Made by a program: the position numbers and the translations under genes. The notes beneath the pieces are model-generated. The model was not told the DNA's origin and made no database searches. It saw only the letters and a program-made list of their open reading frames with translations. Below, one piece after another: positions 57,333 to 64,000 of a stretch of 64,000 nucleotides of DNA. The DNA is from Variovorax sp. 54. Its GTDB lineage: Bacteria; Pseudomonadota; Gammaproteobacteria; Burkholderiales; Burkholderiaceae_C. Position 1 is the first letter of the stretch. Each line of letters starts with the position of its first letter. Where the stretch lies: contig NZ_PEFF01000001.1 of the NCBI RefSeq assembly GCF_002754375.1, positions 1,178,001 through 1,242,000 on the forward strand, given 5' to 3'.

Positions 57333-58417
57333 TGACCCAAGAGCTCCTTGCACACCCCTGGTTCGGCACCTGGATTGCCGCCCTGATCGCCGTTCCCCTC
57401 GCCCTTCTCGCCCACCGCATCGGCGGCATGGTCCTCAGGCGGATCACCCGCCCGGCGCCCGCCGTGCATGCGATGGTGCTCAACTGCACCGCCCCCGCGC
57501 GGCTGGTGCTGCCGCTGGCGGCGCTCATGATGGTGTGGCAGGCGGCGCCGGACGACCTGCGCTATCTGGGCAGCGTGCGGCATCTCACGGGGCTGCTGCT
57601 CATCGCGGCCAGCACCTGGTTCGTGCTCAAGGCCATCAGCGGCTTTGCCGACGGCGTGCTCGCGCAGCACCCGTCCGACATCTCCGACAACCTGCAGGCC
57701 CGCCGCGTGCTCACGCAGACCCGCGTGCTCGCGCGCACCGCCATGTCGGTCGTCGTGGTGGCCGGCGGCGCCATGATGCTCATGACCTTCCCCGGCGCGC
57801 GCCAGGTCGGCGCCAGCCTGCTGGCCTCGGCCGGCGTGATCGGCATCGTGGCCGGCCTGGCGGCCAAGCCCGTCTTCAGCAACCTCATCGCGGGCCTGCA
57901 GATCGCGTTGTCGCAGCCGATTCGCATCGACGACGTGCTCGTGGTCGAAGGCGAATGGGGCCGGGTCGAGGAAATCACCGGCACCTTCGTGGTCGTGCGC
58001 ATCTGGGACGACCGGCGCCTGATCCTGCCGCTCACCTACTTCATCGAGAAGCCGTTCCAGAACTGGACGCGCCACTCGGCCGAACTGCTCGGCTCTGTCT
58101 TCTTCTTCTTCGACTACGGCATGCCGCTGGCGCCGCTGCGCGCCGAGGTGGAGCGCATCGTGAAGGCCGCGCCCGAGTGGGACGGCCGCTTCTTCAACCT
58201 GCGCGTGACCGACGCCACCGAACGCACCATGCAGGTCCGCGTGCTCTGCACCGCAGCCACCTCCGGCCTGGCCTTCGACCTGCGCTGCCACGTGCGCGAA
58301 AGCGTCATCGACTTCATGCAGCGCGAGTACCCGCAGTTCCTGCCGAAGGTGCGTACGGAAAGCATCGACCCGGCGATGGGGCAGCCGGGGGCGATGCAGG
58401 GCGCGACGGCGGGCTGA
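57332..58417 (+). CDS. MscS-family mechanosensitive channel
   Basis: 361 aa. Four or five membrane helices; the pore helix reads LLASAGVIGIVAGLAAKPVFSNLIAGLQIALSQPI (Gly/Ala-rich, ~170-200), followed by the beta domain IDDVLVVEGEWGRVEEITGTFVVVR and a mixed alpha/beta C-terminus. Opens under osmotic down-shock. Starts one base before the FUSC stop ends (TGATGA), so the pair is co-translated. Confidence 0.9.
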   Translation: MTQELLAHPWFGTWIAALIAVPLALLAHRIGGMVLRRITRPAPAVHAMVLNCTAPARLVLPLAALMMVWQAAPDDLRYLGSVRHLTGLLLIAASTWFVLKAISGFADGVLAQHPSDISDNLQARRVLTQTRVLARTAMSVVVVAGGAMMLMTFPGARQVGASLLASAGVIGIVAGLAAKPVFSNLIAGLQIALSQPIRIDDVLVVEGEWGRVEEITGTFVVVRIWDDRRLILPLTYFIEKPFQNWTRHSAELLGSVFFFFDYGMPLAPLRAEVERIVKAAPEWDGRFFNLRVTDATERTMQVRVLCTAATSGLAFDLRCHVRESVIDFMQREYPQFLPKVRTESIDPAMGQPGAMQGATAG

Positions 58418-58440
58418 AGCCCCGCCGCGCCCTCGCTCCC

Positions 58441-58827
58441 CTACCGCGCAGGCGCCACCGCCGGCAGCACCACCGGCGCGCCCAGTCGCGTTGCGCGTTC
58501 CCAGCCCGGCTGCGACTGCGCGCGCTCCAGCTCCGCAACGACCTCCGCACGCGTGCGGGGTTGCGTCGCCTTCACGGGGATCGGTGCACCCCAGCGCAGC
58601 ACGCCGGCCCACTCGGGGCTTTGCTGCGCGGCGCGCAGTTCGGCCACCACTTCAGCATCCGTCTTGCCGGGCCCGGCGTTTTCAGGGTGCTCCTTGATGC
58701 CGGCTTCGTTCGCCGCGAAATGCGCGGGCCCCTCGACGTGCTGCTGGCTGGTTTGTGCACCCGCCACCAACGGGAGCGCTGCGGCGGCCATCGTCGCCAG
58801 CGCAAAGGCCATCTTCCTGTTCGTCAT
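58441..58827 (-). CDS. Small exported DUF4148-like protein
   Basis: 128 aa with signal peptide (MTNRKMAFALATMAAAALPLVAGA, then QTSQQ). The mature part has two copies of the motif (K/R)TxAEVVAELxxAQxxPxW (around 55-75 and 92-110), which is the DUF4148 signature. ATG 58827 has a GAAGGAG ribosome site. Function unknown; such proteins are abundant in Burkholderiales. Convergent with the MscS gene. Confidence 0.83.
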   Translation of the reverse strand: MTNRKMAFALATMAAAALPLVAGAQTSQQHVEGPAHFAANEAGIKEHPENAGPGKTDAEVVAELRAAQQSPEWAGVLRWGAPIPVKATQPRTRAEVVAELERAQSQPGWERATRLGAPVVLPAVAPAR

Positions 58828-59212
58828 GTGTCATCTCCTTCGTTGAACGCCGAAGAGGACCACCCGCTTCGGCGATGGCGGTTTTTCTGGATCGCCATGC
58901 CGACACGCTAGGAATTCGGACCGTCGCTGCGCGAACGGTTCAATTACAAAAACGACAGGATAAAAACCAATTCATCAATTCCCTGCAAAGGGCAGCCGGA
59001 GCTTTCCATTTCGTAACCCGGCTGCACGGAAAATGTAATTGAAAAAGGCGATTTCGATCTTTTCCTGTCGCAATCGACCGATATCATTTGCCCAGACGCA
59101 TGAACCATGCGGAAGGTGGCAGGAATCAATTGAAGATATTTCTGCGCGCCAAAACAGGGCTGCCACGCCGTGCGTGGGAGCGATGAATTTTCTATTCAAC
59201 TCGAGGGCAACA
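58828..59212. other. Divergent intergenic region between DUF4148 gene and porin gene
   Basis: 385 bp, noticeably more AT-rich from about 58920 on than the surrounding genes. An open frame continues upstream of the porin start to 59039 but has no coding look. No clear sigma-70 pair or operator is recognised; it must hold the porin promoter and a leader. Confidence 0.5.
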
Positions 59213-60469
59213 ATGAAAAGACAATTTCTCACGGCGGCCGCACTGTTCGGTGTCGGATTCGCCAATGCACAGTCTTCCGTCACGCTGTTCGGCGTGGTGG
59301 ACACGGGCATCAGCAATTACTCGTCCAAATCGCAGGACATGAACGGCGCCACGCTGTTCAACCCGTTCTACGTGAACCAGGGCACGCGCACCGCGAGCCA
59401 GACCGCGCTGAGCTCGGGCGGCTATTCCACGAGCCGGCTGGGGTTTCGCGGCACCGAGGACCTGGGCGGTGGGCTCGCGGCCAGCTTCTGGCTCGAGGCG
59501 CCGATCAGCCCCGACGACGGCAAGACCGGCATCACCACCTTCCAGCGCCGCTCCACGGTCAGCCTGTCGGGTGGTTTCGGTGAGCTGCGCCTGGGTCGCG
59601 ACTACGTGCCGACGGCCTGGAACGACATCGTGTTCGACCCCTTCGGCATCGTCGGCGTGGGCCGCAGCCTGATCTACACCGCCGCCAACACGAACGCCGC
59701 TGGCGGCTCGGGCGGCTTCGGCGGCGACCTCAATTACAACCGCGCCAGCAATTCGATCGGTTATTTCCTGCCGAAGAATCTGGGCGGCTTTTACGGCCAA
59801 TTCATGTACGCGCTGCATGAAAACACTAAATACGACCCTGGCACCGCAACGCCGCCCGGCGTCAATTCGGCGGGCGCGCTCAATTCGGGCAATTCAGCTG
59901 CATCGCGCGCGGGGCGCTATCTCGGCGGGCGCGTCGGCTATGCCAATGGCCCGTTCGACGTGGCCGTGTCTTATGGCAACAGCACGGCTGCCGATAATTT
60001 TTATGCAGGCACCACCGAGAACGTCAAAACCTTCAATCTCGGCAGCTCCTACGATTTCGGCGTGGTCAAGCTGTTCGGCGAATTGTCGCGAATCAAGAAA
60101 ACGCGCGATTACGCCGTCACGCCGCTGGCCGGCGGGGTGCCGGACGTCGACCTCACGGGCTACCTGATCGGCGTGACCGCGCCGGTCGGCCCGGGCCTGA
60201 TCCGCGCCTCGTATTCGCAGGTCAAGTACGACCTCAACGCCGTCAACCTGCCGTTCACGCCGTCGGTCGCCGACCCCAAGGCCAGCAAGCTGGCCATCGG
60301 CTACATCCACAACCTGTCGAAGCGCACCGCCCTGTACGCCACCGTCGCGCGCATCAGCAACAAGAACGGCGCTGCGCTCACGGTCGGCGGCCCGGCCTTC
60401 GTGAACACCGGGGGCTTCGTGCCCAAGACCTCGACGGGCTACGACATCGGGCTGCGTCACTCGTTCTGA
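59213..60469 (+). CDS. Outer membrane porin, Burkholderiales general porin type
   Basis: 418 aa. Signal MKRQFLTAAALFGVGFANAQ, then SSVTLFGVVDTGI, the usual start of the trimeric 16-strand porins of beta-proteobacteria. LGFRGTEDLGGGLAASFWLE (second strand pair) and a C-terminal phenylalanine (YDIGLRHSF) for barrel assembly are present. ATG 59213 has a GAGGG site; upstream in-frame codons are noncoding. Followed by an intrinsic terminator. Confidence 0.95.
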   Translation: MKRQFLTAAALFGVGFANAQSSVTLFGVVDTGISNYSSKSQDMNGATLFNPFYVNQGTRTASQTALSSGGYSTSRLGFRGTEDLGGGLAASFWLEAPISPDDGKTGITTFQRRSTVSLSGGFGELRLGRDYVPTAWNDIVFDPFGIVGVGRSLIYTAANTNAAGGSGGFGGDLNYNRASNSIGYFLPKNLGGFYGQFMYALHENTKYDPGTATPPGVNSAGALNSGNSAASRAGRYLGGRVGYANGPFDVAVSYGNSTAADNFYAGTTENVKTFNLGSSYDFGVVKLFGELSRIKKTRDYAVTPLAGGVPDVDLTGYLIGVTAPVGPGLIRASYSQVKYDLNAVNLPFTPSVADPKASKLAIGYIHNLSKRTALYATVARISNKNGAALTVGGPAFVNTGGFVPKTSTGYDIGLRHSF

Positions 60470-60571
60470 TCACGAAAGCTGTCACGCGCAAGCAAGTGAG
60501 TGAATGACCGCGGGCGGCCTGCTGCGCCCCGGATGTTCCGTTTCTCCAGGAGCCCGCAAGGTGGGCAATTC

Positions 60572-60600
60572 GGTCCGCGCTTGCGCGGACCTCTTTTTTG
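60572..60600 (+). terminator. Intrinsic terminator after the porin gene
   Basis: Perfect 8-bp arms GGTCCGCG / CGCGGACC (60572-60579, 60584-60591), 4-nt loop, then TCTTTTTT. It is ~100 bp after the porin stop and just before the convergent carbonic anhydrase gene. Confidence 0.85.
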
Positions 60601-60623
60601 GGGGCGTGCCCTGCGGGTGTGAC

Positions 60624-61337
60624 TCAGTGCGCTGCCGGGTATCGGATCAGCGGGCGCCCGTTGAGCGCCTGCAGCGTGCGGTTGTTGTGGCCGTAGTGCT
60701 CGCGAAACCCGGCGATCTGGGCCGACGACAAGGTTACCGGCGCCTGCAGCACGTACCACTCGACGTTCTCCGTCAGCGGCGGCGTGGTCAGCGAACCCAG
60801 GTAGTGAAAGTAGCCCATGCGCGCGGGCAGCAGCGCCGCAATGTCGGTCATCGGCACCTCGCCATGGTGCTCCTTGCCGAGCGCCGCGAGCAGCTTGCCG
60901 GCCAGCGGATTGGCAGCGCCTTCACGGTACATCACGGCGATCACGGCCAGGCGGCCATCGGCGGCGCGCAGCACGAAGTGGCCTTCGAGCGGAAAGTGCG
61001 CGCCGTCCACGGTGTGCTCGCTTTCGGCATGGAAGTGGAACTGCGCGAGCTTGAAGTGCCGACCGCGGATCATGGCCTCCGGTCCGCTGGCTTCCACCTC
61101 CACGGCGTGGCCGTTGTCGACCACTTCGAGCTTGGCGCGCGTGCGGCTCAGCCGAAGGCCTTGCTGCTCGCTCGCATCGCCGGCTTTGGCTTGCTGCGGG
61201 GCGATGTCGATGGGCGATTGCGCACTGTCGTGCACGGCCTTCCAGCTTTCCTGGTGGTCGTAGTCGAGGGGCTGTGCGTGAACGGTGAAGGCCGCGAGCG
61301 ATGCGGCGGCCAGCAGGGAGCGAAGAACAAGAGACAT
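60624..61337 (-). CDS. Periplasmic alpha-class carbonic anhydrase
   Basis: 237 aa with signal peptide (to ~TVHA). Zinc ligands are in QFHFHAESEH (two His) and EGHFVL (third His); SPIDI and LTTPPLTENVEWYVL are further alpha-CA signatures. Interconverts CO2 and bicarbonate in the periplasm. About 165 bp separate it from the Lrp-type gene upstream on the same strand, so it probably has its own promoter. Confidence 0.94.
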   Translation of the reverse strand: MSLVLRSLLAAASLAAFTVHAQPLDYDHQESWKAVHDSAQSPIDIAPQQAKAGDASEQQGLRLSRTRAKLEVVDNGHAVEVEASGPEAMIRGRHFKLAQFHFHAESEHTVDGAHFPLEGHFVLRAADGRLAVIAVMYREGAANPLAGKLLAALGKEHHGEVPMTDIAALLPARMGYFHYLGSLTTPPLTENVEWYVLQAPVTLSSAQIAGFREHYGHNNRTLQALNGRPLIRYPAAH

Positions 61338-61503
61338 GATGATGGTTCAGAGTTGGAGTTGGTTTTTCATCCCGAGCGCCCGCCTTGCGGCGGGCGCTTG
61401 CACCATATCCCGCAGTCAGCCCGTCAACCGGTAAAAATTGTCAACTGCTCGCGAAAGCCACCAGTTTCGAGCGCGTGCCGGTCACACACGTTCGCAGCTG
61501 TTG

Positions 61504-62010
61504 TCATTCGTTGTTCAACGGGCCGCGTGCCTTCGGTGTGCGCCGTGGGGCACGGGCCCCGCTCACACCCGCCGGCGCTGCCACCGCGCGCGCCGCGATC
61601 GGCACCGACATCACGATCGACGTGCGCGTCTCGCCCAGGTGGTTGATGCTGCTCACGAACGACTCAAGGTGCTCGATGTCGCGCGCGACCACCTTCAGCA
61701 CGTACGAGTCCTGCCCCGTGACGTGAAAACACTCGAGCACTTCGCGCCGGCCGTCGAGCAGCTTCAGCAGCCGGGCCTTGTCGGGCTGCGCGGTCGTGAT
61801 GCCGACGAGCGCAGTGACGGTGTAGCCCGCCTTGCGTGGCGGCACCACGGCGCGGTAGCCCTCGATGACGCCGGCTTCTTCGAGGCGCTTCACGCGCTCC
61901 GAGGTCGAGGGCACCGACAGCGCCACCTGCCGCGCGAGCGCCGTGAGCGAGGTGCGTGCGTCCTGCTGGAGCGCGTCGAGGATCTGCCAGTTCTTGGCGT
62001 CGATTTCCAT
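61504..62010 (-). CDS. Lrp/AsnC-family transcriptional regulator
   Basis: 168 aa. N-terminal helix-turn-helix (DAKNWQILDALQQDARTS, VALSVPSTSERVKRLEEAGVI) and the RAM/ACT-like effector domain (TALVGITTA, CFHVTGQDSYVLKVVARD). The last ~25 residues are a basic Ala/Pro/Arg tail. Divergent from the LysE exporter across 107 bp, the standard pairing of an amino acid exporter and its activator. Confidence 0.93.
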   Translation of the reverse strand: MEIDAKNWQILDALQQDARTSLTALARQVALSVPSTSERVKRLEEAGVIEGYRAVVPPRKAGYTVTALVGITTAQPDKARLLKLLDGRREVLECFHVTGQDSYVLKVVARDIEHLESFVSSINHLGETRTSIVMSVPIAARAVAAPAGVSGARAPRRTPKARGPLNNE

Positions 62011-62117
62011 GGATCTAAGGCCCGATTGAGAATTTCGCTTCCGATTTCAGGCAAGGCATGCCGTGCGCCTGAATTTCGCCATTCTCGTCACGCGGGCGGC
62101 GCCGAACAATCGTCGGC

Positions 62118-62741
62118 ATGGACTTCCCTCTCTTTCTCAAGGCCCTCGTCATCGGGCTCTCGATTGCCGCACCGGTCGGCCCCATCGGCCTGCTGTGCAT
62201 CCAGCGCACGCTCGCGCACGGCCGGACCATCGGCTTTCTCAGCGGCCTCGGCGCTGCGTTGGCCGATGCCTGCTACGGCGCCATCGGTGCATTCGGCGTG
62301 TCGGCCGTGGTGTCGACGATGGTCGCGGCGCGCGTGCCGCTGGCGCTCGGCGGCGCGGCGTTTCTCGCGTGGATGGGCGTGCAGTTGCTGCGCGCACCGG
62401 CCGCCACGCAGGCCCGGGCTGCGGAAGACGCGGCCACGCCGGTGAAGGCGCTGCTGTCGGTGTTCGTGCTCACGCTGGCCAACCCGATGACGATCCTGTC
62501 GTTCGTCGCCGTGTTCGCCTCGCTCGGCAGCGGGCACGTGGGCAGCGGCAGCGGTGCGGCGCTCACGATGGTGCTGGGGGTGTTCCTCGGCTCGGCGCTG
62601 TGGTGGCTGGGGCTGTCGAGCATCGTGTCGATGGTGCGGCACAAGCTCGGCGCGCGCGTGCTGCAGTCGATCAACCGGTTGTCGGGCGCACTGCTGCTGG
62701 GCTTTGCGGTGTTTCAGTTGTCGACGTTGCTGTCGCGCTGA
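62118..62741 (+). CDS. LysE/RhtB-family amino acid exporter
   Basis: 207 aa, six hydrophobic segments. APVGPIGLLCIQRTLAHGR is the LysE N-terminal signature; LTLANPMTILSFVAVFA marks the central part. Exports amino acids; the specific one is unknown. Expected to be controlled by the divergent Lrp/AsnC protein. Convergent with the TfoX-N gene, 8 bp between stops. Confidence 0.92.
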   Translation: MDFPLFLKALVIGLSIAAPVGPIGLLCIQRTLAHGRTIGFLSGLGAALADACYGAIGAFGVSAVVSTMVAARVPLALGGAAFLAWMGVQLLRAPAATQARAAEDAATPVKALLSVFVLTLANPMTILSFVAVFASLGSGHVGSGSGAALTMVLGVFLGSALWWLGLSSIVSMVRHKLGARVLQSINRLSGALLLGFAVFQLSTLLSR

Positions 62742-62749
62742 CGAGTTAG

Positions 62750-63151
62750 CTACCCGGCTTTTGCCGCCGGTTTGCGGCGCACGGGCTTGCGCGCACCCAG
62801 CGCACTCGCCAGCGCCTTCGTCGCCCAGTCGCGCAAGGCGTGCGGGTCTTCGAGCGCATCGACCGGCGCCTCGTAGTAGCTCGCGACCTTCACGGTCGAG
62901 GCGCTGGTCGCGTAAGAGAACGGCAGCGCACCCAGGCGCTCGAACTCGGGCCGGGTGGCGTCGTCCACGCGCAGGTACAGCGTGCCCTTCATCACGAAGG
63001 CGAACTGCACGCCGGCCTGCACGAGGCCGAAGCCGCCGAAGAAGCGCTTGACCTCGATGGGGCCCATCGCGCCCAGCGACTCGGCCACTTCGAGCGCGCG
63101 TGCGTGCGATCGCTCCGCCCCCCCGGCGGTCGCACCTTTCGCGCGGCTCAA
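62750..63151 (-). CDS. TfoX/Sxy N-terminal domain protein
   Basis: 133 aa from a TTG at 63151 that overlaps the SUFU-gene stop (TTGA); an AAGGCGG ribosome site lies in the end of that gene. The core VKRFFGGFGLVQAGVQFAFV...LYLRVDD is the TfoX N-terminal fold. The C-terminal domain of competence regulator TfoX is absent, and the tail is Lys/Arg-rich (RKPVRRKPAAKAG). A link to competence is not shown. Confidence 0.87.
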   Translation of the reverse strand: MSRAKGATAGGAERSHARALEVAESLGAMGPIEVKRFFGGFGLVQAGVQFAFVMKGTLYLRVDDATRPEFERLGALPFSYATSASTVKVASYYEAPVDALEDPHALRDWATKALASALGARKPVRRKPAAKAG

Positions 63152-63810
63152 ACGACCGCCTTGCGTCGCGCGTCGGTCACGGGCGCACCGCCATGCACTT
63201 CGAGCAAACGCAGCAGCGCCTCGGAGCTGTGGGCCTTGGCCCAGTCGCGCTCGGAGTCGTTGATGCCGACCAGGTGCAGGAAGTCGAAGCGGCCCGAGTC
63301 GAGCTGCGCCGTCGCGGGGTAGTGCTTGGGCTCCATCAGCACCACATGGCGCAGGGCCACGGTGCCCTTCTCGCGGATCGCCTCGCCGACGGGAATGCGG
63401 TCGCCGTAGTCGAAGGGTTGCTTGTCTTCACCGAAGTGCGAATGCGCGAGCAGCACGTTGTAGGCAAGCAGGCGGCGCAGCAGCTTGATCGCCCACTGGT
63501 CCTGCGGCTGCGACGGCACCTCGATGACCAGCTCGGAGCCGATCCACGAATAGCCTTCGGGGTCGTAGTCGGCCGGCTCGGTTTCCCAGGGCGTGGAGGC
63601 GCCCGAGGTCACGTACAGCCAGGTGTTGCGCACGGGCGTGGGTGCGAACTCGAACACGCCCAGGTGCAGCCAGCGCGGATCGACGTCTTCGGCGCCCAGC
63701 GCCTTGAACTCGTCGAAGTCCAGCACGTAGATGCCGGTGCGCTCGGGGCCGAACAGGCGCGGGTAGAGCGTCTCTTCGCGGTAGGCCCACACGTCTTCCA
63801 TGGAACTCAT
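63148..63810 (-). CDS. Suppressor-of-fused (SUFU) domain protein
   Basis: 220 aa. VFEFAPTPVRNTWLYVTSGAS followed by ELVIEVPSQ and a C-terminal HVVLMEPKHY...DSGRFDFLHLVGI are characteristic of bacterial SUFU-domain proteins, related to the eukaryotic hedgehog-pathway protein but of unknown function in bacteria. The ATG at 63810 overlaps the previous stop (ATGA). Upstream in-frame codons are the end of the DUF418 gene in another frame. Confidence 0.86.
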   Translation of the reverse strand: MSSMEDVWAYREETLYPRLFGPERTGIYVLDFDEFKALGAEDVDPRWLHLGVFEFAPTPVRNTWLYVTSGASTPWETEPADYDPEGYSWIGSELVIEVPSQPQDQWAIKLLRRLLAYNVLLAHSHFGEDKQPFDYGDRIPVGEAIREKGTVALRHVVLMEPKHYPATAQLDSGRFDFLHLVGINDSERDWAKAHSSEALLRLLEVHGGAPVTDARRKAVV

Positions 63811-64000
63811 CGACTTCCCCCTTCGTGAATCGACGGCATTCTCGTCGTTCGGCGCAGCGCCGGCCATTCGAGATTCGTGAAGGCGCGAAGCACCCACTCC
63901 ACCGGGCCATACGCAAAGCGTGCCAGCCACCAGCGGCTGATCAGCATCTGCGCGCCGAAGATGCCGAAGGCAACCATCAGGCTCACGAACGGGCCGAACT
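63807..64000 (-). CDS. C-terminal end of a DUF418 (YeiB-like) membrane protein (partial)
   Basis: From the window edge the minus strand reads FGPFVSLMVAFGIFGAQMLISRWW, a hydrophobic helix, then FAYGPVEWVLRAFT...WPALRR, which is the signature end of DUF418 proteins, and stops at 63807-63809. ATGA overlap with the SUFU gene shows a coupled DUF418-SUFU-TfoX_N operon. Confidence 0.8.
   Translation of the reverse strand, partial: FGPFVSLMVAFGIFGAQMLISRWWLARFAYGPVEWVLRAFTNLEWPALRRTTRMPSIHEGGSR

Overview
The window is GC-rich DNA packed with tandem overlapping genes (many ATGA, GTGA and TTGA stop/start overlaps). It looks like the chromosome of a betaproteobacterium of the Comamonadaceae, most like Variovorax or Acidovorax. 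This rests on the gene content (Gram-negative porin, DUF4148 protein, TrmJ-CysE-SuhB neighbourhood, czcICBAD-RS order) and on codon bias; no database search was possible. No phage, transposase, integrase, CRISPR array, tRNA or rRNA was seen. The only mobile-looking items are two short REP/BIME-like inverted-repeat pairs.

Layout. (1) 1-10311 is assimilatory nitrate/nitrite reduction: the tail of a probable nitrate transporter, a fused PP2C phosphatase/protein kinase on the opposite strand, nirB, an exported PilJ/P-box protein, nirD, nasA, ybiB and cobA (the SAM-dependent methyltransferase feeding siroheme synthesis for NirB). (2) 10346-18835 holds housekeeping and envelope genes: a very long M48 metalloprotease, a sterol-desaturase-family protein, a YiiX-like lipoprotein, a BaiN/YhiN flavoprotein, rpsU with leader and terminator, yqeY and a Nudix hydrolase. 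(3) 18840-24752 contains a TauE/SafE permease, a LysR regulator behind a 10-bp inverted repeat, two SDR proteins, a bile-acid-type symporter and a flavin monooxygenase. (4) 24861-31176 is a polyol/sugar ABC uptake operon (AraC regulator, binding protein, two permeases, ATPase, zinc-type polyol dehydrogenase). (5) 31243-34120 holds pmbA, darP and mogA.

(6) 34441-38473 holds two tandem paralogous Ig-repeat proteins with duplicated promoters and terminators, probable type I secretion substrates. (7) 38571-52310 is a metal-resistance island: czcD-czcA-czcB-czcC-czcI, divergent czcRS, a CPA2-type antiporter, a CadA/ZntA P-type ATPase and divergent CadR with a recognisable MerR-family operator. (8) 52318-58827 holds cysE, trmJ, suhB, a FUSC-family protein, an MscS channel and a small DUF4148-like exported protein. 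(9) 59213-64000 holds a porin, an alpha carbonic anhydrase, an Lrp/AsnC regulator divergent from a LysE exporter, then a TfoX-N protein, a SUFU-domain protein and the end of a DUF418 membrane protein.

What stands out: the exported protein with two NarX/PilJ-like P-box helices inside the nitrate operon, next to a membrane-anchored kinase/phosphatase (a possible uncharacterised nitrate-sensing module); the duplicated Ig-repeat cassettes with a conserved upstream element; and a cadA start codon that falls at the predicted transcription start.
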